Program-made: the position numbers and the translations under genes | Assembly: GCF_046127645.1 (NCBI RefSeq) | Contig: NZ_CP175919.1 | Strand: one strand, 5' to 3' | DNA length: 64,000 nucleotides | Source: Clostridium_F caseinilyticum | GTDB taxonomy: Bacteria > Bacillota > Clostridia > Clostridiales > Clostridiaceae | Notes under the pieces: model-generated | What the model saw: only the letters and a program-made list of their open reading frames with translations | Database searches by the model: none | What the model was told of the DNA's origin: nothing | Part shown: positions 45,305-54,726 of the stretch, piece by piece | Layout of the letters: every line of letters begins with the position of its first letter | Numbering within the stretch: the stretch's first letter is position 1

Positions 45305-46093
45305 TTAACATTTCAAATCCTTCCTAGTAAAAATCAATGTACTTAAAAAGCTGCATATAAATAAACAGGATACAACTGGAATATAAAAATCTGCTCTTTT
45401 TCCTAAACTTAAAAGTTTAATTATATTATGAAAAGGTAAAAATATAACTTCCAATCCATGTCCTATATATATTCCTCCTATTAAAGAACATATAACAATA
45501 AAAAAGGCTGCCAGAGATTTAGACACTATTGAGGAAATTAAAGAAACTAAAGCTAAAATTGCAATGCTTACAAGATACATCAGTGCTACAACTTTAAAGT
45601 TATATACAAAAGCTCCCAATTGATCATAAACTTTAGGTGTATTATAAAAGGTAGTTACAGTTACCTTGGGGAATAAAATATAGCCGGTAATTACAGAAAT
45701 AATAAAAAAAACAACAAATATAACTAATGAAAATAAACCTTGAACTATCAACTTAGAAAACCATAATTTAACTTTACTATAGGGTCTTATTAATATAAGC
45801 CTATAGGCACCAGATTCATACTCTCCACTTAAACTATCTATAAAAATCATTGGAAGCACTATTAAAAATAGCATTAATGCTAACTCTTTCATTGCAAAAA
45901 TAGGTAGATCTAAAGAATTGATTTTAGTAGATATACATGCAAATCTACCCGCAGTATAAAAACCTATACCTCCTCCAAAGGTTTTATACCAACAAATATT
46001 AAATATAAAATCAACTAAAAGTATAATAAAACAAGCCTTATTCTTTTTTCTACCTTTCATTCTTAAAAATTCGCTAATAATTAACTCTTTCAT
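45305..46093 (-). CDS. ABC-2 type permease (second permease)
   Basis: 262 residues with about six membrane segments, ABC-2 family, similar in layout to the permease at 46252. The block FIDSLSGEYESGAYRLILIRPYSKVKLWFSKLI is the hallmark cytoplasmic loop. With the ATPase at 47103 it forms a BcrAB-type exporter. No clear SD precedes the ATG; instead a hairpin (46101-46141) sits just upstream, so translation may be regulated or the start misplaced. Confidence 0.88.
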   Translation of the reverse strand: MKELIISEFLRMKGRKKNKACFIILLVDFIFNICWYKTFGGGIGFYTAGRFACISTKINSLDLPIFAMKELALMLFLIVLPMIFIDSLSGEYESGAYRLILIRPYSKVKLWFSKLIVQGLFSLVIFVVFFIISVITGYILFPKVTVTTFYNTPKVYDQLGAFVYNFKVVALMYLVSIAILALVSLISSIVSKSLAAFFIVICSLIGGIYIGHGLEVIFLPFHNIIKLLSLGKRADFYIPVVSCLFICSFLSTLIFTRKDLKC

Positions 46094-46100
46094 AAATTAT

Positions 46101-46141
46101 ATTTAGTGAGAGTGTATTCTATAAATACAAATACTCACTAA
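46101..46141 (-). promoter_or_regulatory. Intercistronic hairpin before the second permease
   Basis: CTTAGTGAG and CTCACTAAA on the minus strand pair across a loop that itself has a partial stem. It ends 8 nt before the ATG of the gene at 46093 and could limit its translation or expression relative to the first permease. Confidence 0.4.
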
Positions 46142-46251
46142 GTATTCACTTCCTTTCCATTGTATAATAAAAATCTTTATATATAACAATTCTTAATTTC
46201 AACTGTAGTCTTACTTTTAAATAACCTATAATCTATTAAATAACTATAAAA

Positions 46252-47103
46252 TCAAATAAGATAATCTCTTTTAGAAAATATAGTACAAGTTATAAATGTA
46301 AATATAATTATATAGGCTACTAAAACACCTAAAATCCAATAATTTAATATAGGTTTTTCTGCTAAAACAAGGCATATACCAATATATTGAATATGAGGAA
46401 TAGTACTTAAATATAATTTTTCCACTATTTTAATAAGATTTATACCATTATGTGGATTCCTAACTAGCATAATGTAAAATTGCTCAATAACTTTTGAAAA
46501 AATTAAACTTCCTACTAAAAAACATATACATGCAGCTATAGTTCCTGTAGAACTTTTAAAAGCCACTGAAAAAAGAGAAAATACAGAAAGTATTGCTAAA
46601 ACAGTTAAAAATCCTAAAGCATAGTATTTTAAAGAATAAAAAATAGCCTTTAAGTTACTTACGGTACTACTATGATGAAAAAGCTTTACTCTATATAATT
46701 TAGGTGCTATAAAATATCCAATTGCTGTAGACAATATAAAATATGCTACAAAGAATATAAACATTGTAGATATGATAGAGGCTATTTTTGCAAAATATAT
46801 TTCTTTAAAGGAATACCCTCTTATCATAATCAATCTAATTGAGCCCTTTCTATATTCTTCAGTAATAGATATACATACAAATAAAATAGCAATAAAGTTA
46901 AATAAAGTAATTAACATTTCCTGAAACATCATAAAGGGATAGTTACCAAATGAAGTATACTCCTTACTAGTTATAGGTAGTTTCAAATTATTTCCAAGGT
47001 AATATTTTGAGGAACCTATTATAGCAAGAGGGATTAGTATAAAACAAAATAAAGTTAATTTGTTCTTCCATAGCCTTTCAAACTCACTTTTAAAAAGTTC
47101 CAT
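46252..47103 (-). CDS. ABC-2 type permease (first permease)
   Basis: 283 residues, about six membrane segments (near 17-33, 55-80, 105-130, 150-172, 180-200, 255-275). The loop ITEEYRKGSIRLIMIRGYSFKEIYFAKI is the family hallmark. Its ATG overlaps the last base of the ATPase gene, so the two are coupled. It is probably the main permease partner. Confidence 0.9.
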   Translation of the reverse strand: MELFKSEFERLWKNKLTLFCFILIPLAIIGSSKYYLGNNLKLPITSKEYTSFGNYPFMMFQEMLITLFNFIAILFVCISITEEYRKGSIRLIMIRGYSFKEIYFAKIASIISTMFIFFVAYFILSTAIGYFIAPKLYRVKLFHHSSTVSNLKAIFYSLKYYALGFLTVLAILSVFSLFSVAFKSSTGTIAACICFLVGSLIFSKVIEQFYIMLVRNPHNGINLIKIVEKLYLSTIPHIQYIGICLVLAEKPILNYWILGVLVAYIIIFTFITCTIFSKRDYLI

Positions 47104-47846
47104 TATAAAACTACCTCCTCAGTTTTTAATACTTGCAAAAACACCTTTTCAATATTACCATCCCCCATGGAAAGTAGTTCTTCTAAAGATCCTTTAAATT
47201 TTAACCTACCCTGATTTATAATTATAATTTTATTGGAGAACTTTTGAAGCTCATCAAGTAAGTGACTAGATACTAAGAAGGTTATTTTAAATTCACTATT
47301 TAATTTTAAAATAATATCCCTTAAATCCTTAATTCCAATAGGATCTAAACCATTGGCCGGTTCATCTAAAATGATTATTTCTGGCTTTCCTAAAAGCGCC
47401 TGGGCAATACCTAATCTTTGTTTCATTCCTAAAGAATAAGTAGACACCTTATCATTTTCTCTATTTTTTAAATCTACAAGTTCTAAAACCTCATCTACTC
47501 TTTTTTCTCTTTCTTCCTTTAAAATATTTGGATGTAATCTTACGAGATTTTTTAAGATTTCTCTTCCTGTCATATACTCAAAAAATATAGGACATTCTAC
47601 TATTGCTCCAAGTTTTAAAAGAGCTTTTTTTCTATCTTTGTTTATATCTATTCCATTAATGAAAATCTCTCCCTTAGTAGGTTTTATAAGACCTGTAAGT
47701 AATCTAATCATAGTTGTTTTACCTGCTCCATTAGGACCTATAAATCCATATATATCTCCCTTTTCAATATTAAAACTCATATTTTCTATAATGGTTTTTC
47801 CTTTAATGTTTTTACTTAAATTTTTGACTTCTATTATATTATTCAT
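47103..47846 (-). CDS. BcrA-like ABC transporter ATP-binding protein
   Basis: 247 residues. Walker A GPNGAGKTTMIRLLTG, Q-loop region AIVECPIFFEYMTGRE, signature YSLGMKQRLGIAQALL, Walker B IIILDEPANGLDPIG and H-loop VSSHLLDELQ. The sequence type (NGLDPIGIKDLRDII) is close to BcrA and lantibiotic-immunity ATPases, which drive removal of peptides from the membrane. It is the first gene of the three-gene exporter, with the two-component system downstream. Confidence 0.94.
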   Translation of the reverse strand: MNNIIEVKNLSKNIKGKTIIENMSFNIEKGDIYGFIGPNGAGKTTMIRLLTGLIKPTKGEIFINGIDINKDRKKALLKLGAIVECPIFFEYMTGREILKNLVRLHPNILKEEREKRVDEVLELVDLKNRENDKVSTYSLGMKQRLGIAQALLGKPEIIILDEPANGLDPIGIKDLRDIILKLNSEFKITFLVSSHLLDELQKFSNKIIIINQGRLKFKGSLEELLSMGDGNIEKVFLQVLKTEEVVL

Positions 47847-47945
47847 CTCTAAATCCCCCTTTATTTTCTCTGTACTTTTATATTAAAGGGTAATTTTAAA
47901 GATTTTATAAAGATTTATAAAATTAGTAAAATATTATAGTATACC

Positions 47946-48215
47946 TCAAAATAGTCTTAATTTTAATATAGTAAATACAAATAATATATGTAATAAACAT
48001 GTGAATGAACTTTAGTATTTCTTAATTTGACGGAGTTAAAAATTTTTGTAATTCCTCACAGGACATGAGGAGCCAGTAGTTAAGCTAGAGTAGGTTGCCT
48101 CTTTTACTGGGTAAAAAATTTTTAATGGAGTGAAATTTAGAATTACTTAGTGAAATGAATTGCTTTATGAATGTATTATATTTGTATTTACGGTTTTAAA
48201 ATTAAGACTATTTTA
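47946..48215. repeat. Foldback repeat R3, copy 2 (about 270 bp)
   Basis: TCAAAATAGTCTTAATTTTA to TAAAATTAAGACTATTTTA, the same long hairpin as copy 1 at 40407. The T-to-C change in the left arm is matched by A-to-G on the right (GTCTTAA/TTAAGAC against GCCTTAA/TTAAGGC), a compensatory pair that supports structure. The core has CCTCACAGGACATGAGG and the CCAGTA/TACTGG stem. It lies in the spacer between two ABC transporter operons. Confidence 0.82.
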
Positions 48216-48308
48216 TTTTTAGGTTCTATCGTTATGATTATGGTGATTAATTTAATTATTCTTATGAAAGGTATGAAATACGTTTAGAAAATGATTATTG
48301 AAATATTA

Positions 48309-48361
48309 AAAATAAAAAATCCAGGCAATAAACATTACTTAGTTTATTACCTGGATTTTTC
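48309..48361 (-). terminator. Terminator after the ABC exporter pair
   Basis: ATCCAGGTAATAAAC and GTTTATTGCCTGGAT form a 15-bp stem (one G-T pair), flanked by A5/T6 on both sides, so it can work in both directions. It lies 27 nt after the stop at 48388. Confidence 0.88.
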
Positions 48362-48387
48362 ACTTCAATAATTATAAATAAATATTT

Positions 48388-50247
48388 TTAAGACACTTCT
48401 TCTACACTTTCAAATTGACTATTGTAAAGAGAGGAATAAAAACCATTAGCTTTTAATAATTCTTCATGATTACCCTGTTCTATAATATCTCCATCTTTCA
48501 TTACAAGAATTAAATCTGCATCTTTAATAGTGGATAATCTATGTGCAATTATAAAGCTTGTTCTTCCTTCCATTAGATTCTCCATAGCTTTTTGTATAAG
48601 TAATTCTGTACGAGTGTCTACAGAACTAGTAGCTTCGTCTAATATTAATATTTTAGGATCTGATAATATTGCACGAGCTATAGTCAATAATTGTTTTTGT
48701 CCTTGAGAAATATTACTTGCTTCTTCATTTAATTCCATGTCATATCCATTAGGCAATGTCTCTACAAAGTTATGAACATGAGCTGATTTTGCTGCATCAA
48801 TTACTTCTTCATAAGTAGCTCCAAGTTTTCCATAGGCTATATTTTCTTTTATAGTACCTGTAAACAAGAAGGTATCTTGAAGAACCATTCCAAACATATT
48901 ACGTAAATCTGATCTTTTAAAATCCTTTATATTATGGTCATCTATAAATATTCCACCATCGCTTACATCATAAAAACGCATTAAAAGCTTAATAATAGTG
49001 GTCTTACCAGCACCTGTTGGCCCTACAATAGCTACTTTTTGTCCTGGTTTAATTTTAGCATTGAAATCATTTATTATAATTTTATCCTGATTATATCCAA
49101 ATTTAACATTTTTAAATTCAACTTCTCCAGAAACTTTTTCAAGTTTAACAGGATTTTCTGTTTCTTTAACTTCCTCTTCTTCTTCAATAAACTCAAAAAC
49201 TCTTTCTGCTGCTGCTGCTGTAGATTGAAGTACATTAGCTATTTGAGCCACTTGTGCTATAGGTTGAGTAAAACTTCTAACATATTGAATAAAAGATAAT
49301 ATATCTCCAACTTCAATAGTTTTCTTTATAGCAAGCCATCCACCTAAAATAGATACAAGTACATATCCTATATTACCTATAAAGGACATAATTGGCATCA
49401 TCATTCCAGATAAAAATTGAGATTTCCAAGCTGAACTATAAAGTTTATCATTTATTTTATCAAATTCTTCTATAGCCTCTTGTTCTCTATTGAAGGCTTT
49501 CATTATATTATGTCCACCATAAACTTCTTCTACATGACCATTAATATTACCTAAATCCTCTTGTTGAGCTTTAAAGTACTTTTGTGATTTTTTTACTACA
49601 AGCATTATAATTCCCATTGATACAGGTAATATTAATAAAGCTATAATAGTCATTTGCCAACTTATAGATAACATCATAATTAGCACACCTATTATGGTAA
49701 CAATAGAGGTAATTATTTGAGACATACTTTGATTTAAAGTTTGGCTCACTGTATCTACATCATTAGTGATTCTAGATAATACTTCTCCATGAGTTTTGCT
49801 ATCAAAATATTTAATAGGCATACGATTTATTTTTTCAGAAATTTCACGTCTAAATTTATAAGAAATATTTTGAGCTACAGAGGACATTACATATCCTTGT
49901 ATAAAGGAGAATATAGCACTTATTACATATAATGCTAAAAGTAAAACTATTATTCTACCTATATAATTAAAATCAATAAAAGCACCTTTTACCCCAGTAA
50001 CCTTTTGTACTAATCCTTCAAATAATTTTGTAGTAGCTTTTCCTAAAATTTTAGGACCTACTATAGAAAAAGCTGCACTACCTATAGCAAGAATAATTAC
50101 AAAAATTATAGACATTTTATAGGGCATTATATATTTACTTAGATTTTTCATGGTACCCTTAAAATCTTTTGCCTTTTCAACTGCTCCTATAGGACCTCCT
50201 GGACCAAAGCCACCTTTTTTTCTATTTTGTGTTTTTCTATTGCTCAT
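48388..50247 (-). CDS. Heterodimeric multidrug ABC exporter, canonical half
   Basis: 619 residues: six membrane segments (about 45-330), then the ATPase domain. Walker A is GPTGAGKTT, Walker B KILILDEATSSVD with catalytic Glu, and H-loop FIIAHRLST is intact, but the signature is NISQGQKQLLT instead of LSGGQ. This is the pattern of the half that carries the catalytic Walker B in heterodimeric exporters of the BmrCD / TM287-288 type. The start overlaps the stop of the partner gene by 4 nt. The Gly/Pro-rich N-terminus (KKGGFGPGGPIG) is unusual but common in this clostridial group. Confidence 0.94.
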   Translation of the reverse strand: MSNRKTQNRKKGGFGPGGPIGAVEKAKDFKGTMKNLSKYIMPYKMSIIFVIILAIGSAAFSIVGPKILGKATTKLFEGLVQKVTGVKGAFIDFNYIGRIIVLLLALYVISAIFSFIQGYVMSSVAQNISYKFRREISEKINRMPIKYFDSKTHGEVLSRITNDVDTVSQTLNQSMSQIITSIVTIIGVLIMMLSISWQMTIIALLILPVSMGIIMLVVKKSQKYFKAQQEDLGNINGHVEEVYGGHNIMKAFNREQEAIEEFDKINDKLYSSAWKSQFLSGMMMPIMSFIGNIGYVLVSILGGWLAIKKTIEVGDILSFIQYVRSFTQPIAQVAQIANVLQSTAAAAERVFEFIEEEEEVKETENPVKLEKVSGEVEFKNVKFGYNQDKIIINDFNAKIKPGQKVAIVGPTGAGKTTIIKLLMRFYDVSDGGIFIDDHNIKDFKRSDLRNMFGMVLQDTFLFTGTIKENIAYGKLGATYEEVIDAAKSAHVHNFVETLPNGYDMELNEEASNISQGQKQLLTIARAILSDPKILILDEATSSVDTRTELLIQKAMENLMEGRTSFIIAHRLSTIKDADLILVMKDGDIIEQGNHEELLKANGFYSSLYNSQFESVEEVS

Positions 50248-52571
50248 GATAAAAGTTCCTCCTTTGAAAATTGTGATAAGGCTATTTCCTTATAAACATC
50301 ACAATTTTTCATTAATTCATCATGGGTACCCATTCCAACCATTTTTCCTTCATCTAATACTATTATCTTATCTGCATTTATTATAGTACTTATTCTTTGA
50401 GCTACAATCAATACTGTACTTTCAGTTGTTTCATCCTTTAAAGCTTTTCTAAGACGTGCATCAGTTTTAAAGTCAAGAGCTGAAAAACTATCATCAAAAA
50501 TATATATATCTGGTTTTCTTACAATAGCACGTGCAATAGAAAGTCTTTGTTTTTGTCCTCCAGAAACATTGGTTCCTCCTTGGGATACCTCTTCTTTAAA
50601 TCCTTGTTCTTTAGATTCTATAAATTCCATAGCCTGAGCTATTATTGCTGCTTTTTCCATATCTTTATCTGTAGCCAATTCATTACCATATTTAATATTA
50701 CTTTCTATAGTTCCTGAAAATAATATTCCCTTTTGTGGCACATAGCCTATTTTTTCTCTTAACTCCATTTGAGGTACTTCTTTTAAATTGACGCCATCTA
50801 TTAATATTTCTCCATCTGTTACATCATAAAATCTTGGTATTAGATTTATTAGAGTGGATTTACCACTACCTGTACTTCCTATGAAAGCTGTAGTTTCTCC
50901 AGGTTTTGCATCAAAAGTAATATTAGAAAGCACATCCTTTTTTGCACCTTCATATCTAAAGGAAACATTTTTAAATTCTACATGCCCTTTTTTGTAGTTT
51001 AAGAATTTTCTTGGCTTTTCTATATCTTTAATAGCAATTGGTATATCTATAACTTCACCTATACGTTGAGCTGATACAGAAGCACGTGGAAGCATAATAG
51101 ACACTATGGAAATCATTAAGAATGCCATAATTATTTGCATTGTATATTGCATAAAAGCCATCATATCTCCTACTTGCATAGCTCCTGCATCTACTTGATG
51201 GGATCCTACCCACACAATTAACAAAGTTATAAGATTCATAATTAACATCATCATCGGCATCATCATCATCATTGCACGATTTATAAATAAATTAGTACGT
51301 GTTAACTCTTTATTAGTTTTATCAAACTTTTCTTCTTCATGTTTTTCTGTATTAAATGCTCGTATTACTAACATTCCTATTAAAGATTCACGAGTTATTA
51401 AATTTATTTTATCTATTAATTTTTGAACCTTTTTAAATTTAGGTATAGATATTCCAAATAAAACAATAACTAAAGTTAAAATAGACATAACTGCTATAGC
51501 TATAATCCAAGCCATTGAAGTATCTGTCTTTAAAACCTTAAATATTCCACCTATACCTAATATAGGTGCATAAAATACTATTCTAAGTAGCATTACCATA
51601 AATGTTTGCACCTGTTGAATATCATTTGTACTTCTTGTAATCAAGGAAGCTGTGGAAAAATTATCAAATTCTCCTTTAGAAAAATTAGTAACTTTTTTAA
51701 ATACTTTACCTCTAAGATTTCTTCCAAGACCTGCAGCTATTCTTGCAGCTAACATAGCTACCATAACTGTAGCTACCATGCTAAGCAAAGCTAAAAGTAA
51801 CATTTTCGCTCCTTCTTTAATAATATAGCTTGATTGAAGCTTATCTGTATCTATTCCTATAGCTTTATACTCATCTTTAACAAAAATAACTGCTGATTGA
51901 GTAATCATACTATCAGGCATATCTTTTAATTTTTTATCTAAACTCTCTTTTATTAAATTTATTTGTTCCTTTGGCATTTTTAAAAGTATATTAGCATTGT
52001 TTTGTGCTGTTTCACCATTAGAAGTAACTTTAGGCATTTTATCCTTTGAAAGAGCCTTTGCCTCAACATTTTTTTCAGTTTGCCCATTCATTTTATTAGC
52101 TTTATCTTTAGCTTCTGTTTCTTTATTAATATTATTTAACTTTGATATATCAGTTTTTTCTATTCCACTAACCATAAGAATTGGTTTTGCTAATATATCA
52201 TTTAATTCATTTATTGTATTTTTATCCTTTGTATTTAATTTATATATAGGTTCTTTATTAAGATTAGGATAATCCTTTAAATAATCTTCAAGTTCATCTT
52301 TAGAAAGATTCTCTTTATTTAAAAGTATGTAATTATCTTCTATCTTTTTTACGTCCTTATCATCTAAAAAAACCTTAATCTTATCTAATTCACTTTTACG
52401 AATTACTTGTGGCACTGCATTTGATACCCCACCTTGTTGAATCCCCACATTAACAATATTGGACATGTAATCTGGTAATGATAAATCACATACAGCTTGA
52501 ACAAATAAAAGACCCAATACTAAAAGTATTGAAGCAATAAATGGTTTTAAGTGCTTTATTATCTTTAACAT
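50244..52571 (-). CDS. Heterodimeric multidrug ABC exporter, half with extracellular insertion
   Basis: 775 residues. TM1 is at about 11-30, then a charged segment of about 215 residues before TM2 (about 256-276), far longer than the usual first extracellular loop. The remaining membrane segments and the ATPase domain follow. Walker A GSTGSGKST and the signature NVSGGQKQRLS are normal, but Walker B ends in IFDDSFSALD (Asp for catalytic Glu) and the switch His is Gln (VAQRIST). This is the degenerate-site half of the pair. First gene of the operon, divergent from a MarR regulator. Confidence 0.94.
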   Translation of the reverse strand: MLKIIKHLKPFIASILLVLGLLFVQAVCDLSLPDYMSNIVNVGIQQGGVSNAVPQVIRKSELDKIKVFLDDKDVKKIEDNYILLNKENLSKDELEDYLKDYPNLNKEPIYKLNTKDKNTINELNDILAKPILMVSGIEKTDISKLNNINKETEAKDKANKMNGQTEKNVEAKALSKDKMPKVTSNGETAQNNANILLKMPKEQINLIKESLDKKLKDMPDSMITQSAVIFVKDEYKAIGIDTDKLQSSYIIKEGAKMLLLALLSMVATVMVAMLAARIAAGLGRNLRGKVFKKVTNFSKGEFDNFSTASLITRSTNDIQQVQTFMVMLLRIVFYAPILGIGGIFKVLKTDTSMAWIIAIAVMSILTLVIVLFGISIPKFKKVQKLIDKINLITRESLIGMLVIRAFNTEKHEEEKFDKTNKELTRTNLFINRAMMMMMPMMMLIMNLITLLIVWVGSHQVDAGAMQVGDMMAFMQYTMQIIMAFLMISIVSIMLPRASVSAQRIGEVIDIPIAIKDIEKPRKFLNYKKGHVEFKNVSFRYEGAKKDVLSNITFDAKPGETTAFIGSTGSGKSTLINLIPRFYDVTDGEILIDGVNLKEVPQMELREKIGYVPQKGILFSGTIESNIKYGNELATDKDMEKAAIIAQAMEFIESKEQGFKEEVSQGGTNVSGGQKQRLSIARAIVRKPDIYIFDDSFSALDFKTDARLRKALKDETTESTVLIVAQRISTIINADKIIVLDEGKMVGMGTHDELMKNCDVYKEIALSQFSKEELLS

Positions 52572-52729
52572 TCAATATCATCTCTCCATTTCGTCTATCT
52601 TATAAATAATTAAATTTATAAAATGCTGTTATTATCTTGTCACTAAGTAAGATAATTAATCCCTCCTTAAAAAATTAAATTTATAATAATTATATCGCTT
52701 ATTTTTAACGAGATAATCATTATAAATTT

Positions 52730-52813
52730 ATAACTATTATATTTTAATATATTTTATGTGTCAATAACTTTTATATTGTATAATTACAAAAAATACAATA
52801 TAATGTAATTAAA
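52730..52813. promoter_or_regulatory. Divergent ABC/marR control region, repeat unit 1
   Basis: About 84 bp repeated at 52880-52965. It contains the perfect inverted repeat TATATTGTAT-(11)-ATACAATATA and the smaller TTGTA-TAAT-TACAA, a spacing typical of MarR operators. It lies in the 420-bp spacer between the ABC operon and the MarR gene. Confidence 0.6.
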
Positions 52814-52879
52814 AAATTATAATATAACTATCTTCGTATATGTTATATATCTACATACGTTGTATAATAGTTATGTTTT

Positions 52880-52965
52880 TATAACTATTATATTTTAATA
52901 TATTTTATATGTCAATAACTTTTCATGTTGTATAACAAACTTAAATACAATATAATGTAATTAAA
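52880..52965. promoter_or_regulatory. Divergent ABC/marR control region, repeat unit 2
   Basis: Second copy of the 52730 unit in direct orientation. It keeps ATTTTAATATATTTTAT, GTCAATAACTTTT and the AATACAATATAATGTAATT end, but the left operator arm is altered (ATGTTGTAT). It ends about 16 bp before the MarR SD, so binding here would affect the MarR gene most directly. Confidence 0.58.
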
Positions 52966-52992
52966 TCATAAAATTAGCTAAGGAGGATAAAA

Positions 52993-53436
52993 ATGCATAA
53001 TATTCAGCTTGATGAGATATCTCAAGATCTATATGATTTATTATTAAAATTAAATAAAAAACTTTTAAATCCAGATGAGTTAAAAAGAAATTTTCCATTA
53101 CCTCCATCCCATGTAAAAGTTATTATTTACCTTAAACATAATGGTAACTGCTCTATTTCTAAAATTGCTAAGGATTTATTAATTTCTAAACCTAATATGA
53201 CTCCTATTATTGATAAACTAATTTCTGAAAATATGGTTACTCGGTACACTGATTCAAGGGATAGAAGAATTATAAGAGTTGAATTAACAGAAAAAGGTAC
53301 CATCTTTATAAAGGATCAAGAAAAACTAATAAAAGCTCTATTAGCAGAAAAGATATCTAGTCTTCCTATTGATGATTTAAAATATCTTAGTGATCATATA
53401 GTACACATAAAGGATATTATATTAAAAATAAATTAA
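52993..53436 (+). CDS. MarR-family transcriptional regulator
   Basis: 147 residues, winged helix-turn-helix: SISKIAKDLLISKPNMTPII is the HTH and SRDRRIIRVELTEKG the wing with the conserved Asp-Arg pair. The helical N- and C-termini form the dimer interface. It is divergent from the multidrug ABC exporter and most likely represses it and itself through the duplicated operator-like blocks between them. TAAGGAGG precedes the ATG. Confidence 0.93.
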   Translation: MHNIQLDEISQDLYDLLLKLNKKLLNPDELKRNFPLPPSHVKVIIYLKHNGNCSISKIAKDLLISKPNMTPIIDKLISENMVTRYTDSRDRRIIRVELTEKGTIFIKDQEKLIKALLAEKISSLPIDDLKYLSDHIVHIKDIILKIN

Positions 53437-53584
53437 TTTTAAAGCAGACTTTGTCATTATCATATTTATAACATAATTTAATTTTAAAAAATACATAAAT
53501 AATGTTTTTTATCTAAAAAATATATTACTAGCACTAATTTTTTTATATAATTACATATGAATTAAATAAAGGCAGGTTAAAATA

Positions 53585-54025
53585 ATGAGCTTACATATAA
53601 AAGAGGTAACTAGTAAAAATTGGCGTTATATAGTTAATCTAAAGGTAAATGAAAATCAACAAAATTTTATTGAAAGTAATGCTTATTCCCTTGCAGAATG
53701 TAAATTTATACCTCAATGGCATCCTAAAAGTATCTATTATAATAATGATTTAATTGGTTTTGCTATGTATGGATATTTTGAAAAGGAAAATCGCCTTTGG
53801 TTAGATAGATTTATGATTGATTATAAATATCAAAATAAAGGCTATGGAAAAGCTTCTCTTAACTTATTAGTCAACACTATGCTTAAAGAATACAACTGCA
53901 ATAAAATCTATTTAAGTATATTTAAAGATAATATTGAAGCTATGAAATTATATGAAAAGTTTGGATTTCAATTCAATGGAGAATTAGATGAAAATGGAGA
54001 ACTTATAATGGTATTAGAAGCTTAA
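53585..54025 (+). CDS. GNAT acetyltransferase (spermidine/spermine acetyltransferase-like)
   Basis: 146 residues. The acetyl-CoA loop YKYQNKGYGKASL (Q/R-x-x-G-x-G/A) lies near residue 85, followed by YLSIFKDNIEAMKLYEKFGF. The early segment MSLHIKEVTSKNWRYIVNLK with NAYSLAECKFIP resembles BltD/PaiA-like polyamine acetyltransferases. The substrate is inferred only. It is possibly linked functionally to the adjacent drug-export block, since BltD pairs with a multidrug pump in Bacillus. Confidence 0.85.
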   Translation: MSLHIKEVTSKNWRYIVNLKVNENQQNFIESNAYSLAECKFIPQWHPKSIYYNNDLIGFAMYGYFEKENRLWLDRFMIDYKYQNKGYGKASLNLLVNTMLKEYNCNKIYLSIFKDNIEAMKLYEKFGFQFNGELDENGELIMVLEA

Positions 54026-54136
54026 ACTTAAAATATGGAATATATATTTAATATAATAAATGAGCATATAGGTAAATTTGTTTTTTACACAAATCTATTT
54101 ACATTCTTTAATAAATTTAATAATATATAACCTATA

Positions 54137-54190
54137 AAATTATTCCTCATTAACTTATATAGTTCATTAAGCTAATGGGGAATTATTTTA
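54137..54190 (+). terminator. Terminator after the acetyltransferase gene
   Basis: AAATTATTCCTCATTA and TAATGGGGAATTATTT form a 16-bp stem (one G-T-type mismatch) with a loop of about 20 nt, followed by an AT-rich tail with TTTT. The rest of 54026-54294 holds no gene. Confidence 0.6.
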
Positions 54191-54294
54191 AAATAATTTC
54201 AATACACAAGATTTTCACTTATTAAATTATACTTCATATAACCCTCTCTCTTTGAAATGGAAATAAATTATTAAGAATTTTAATATTATATATG

Positions 54295-54726
54295 TTATAA
54301 AACCTCTATTTCATCTCCAGACTTAATAAAACCTTCTTTTAATATTTTTGTGAAAATTCCTTCCCTAGGCATTATACAGTCTCCTATAAGATTTCTTATT
54401 TCACACCCTGCATGACATTCCTTACCTATTTGAGTTACTTCCATAAGTACTTCTCCTACTTTTAATTTTGTTCCAACAGGTAATTCATACAAAACTAAGC
54501 CTTCTGTAGTTATATTTTCTGCAAACTTACCTGTAGATACTTCTTTAAGACCCAGCTTTTTCATTTTGTTTATACTTTCTATACCTAAAAGACTTACTTG
54601 TCTATGCCAATTTCCTGCATGAGCATCTCCTACAAGGCCGTGATTTACTTTAAATAATCCTTTATCTATAGGGTGCTTTACTACACCTTTTTTTTCGCTT
54701 ATATTAACTGCTATTACCTTTGTCAT
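54295..54726 (-). CDS. MOSC domain protein
   Basis: 143 residues, a stand-alone MOSC (molybdenum cofactor sulfurase C-terminal) domain: KGLFKVNHGLVGDAHAGNWH, VSLLGIESINKM and the conserved Cys block GKECHAGCEIRN. MOSC proteins are thought to carry or transfer sulfur to metal cofactors. It is the last gene of the Moco operon, starting directly after the moaC stop. Confidence 0.92.
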   Translation of the reverse strand: MTKVIAVNISEKKGVVKHPIDKGLFKVNHGLVGDAHAGNWHRQVSLLGIESINKMKKLGLKEVSTGKFAENITTEGLVLYELPVGTKLKVGEVLMEVTQIGKECHAGCEIRNLIGDCIMPREGIFTKILKEGFIKSGDEIEVL

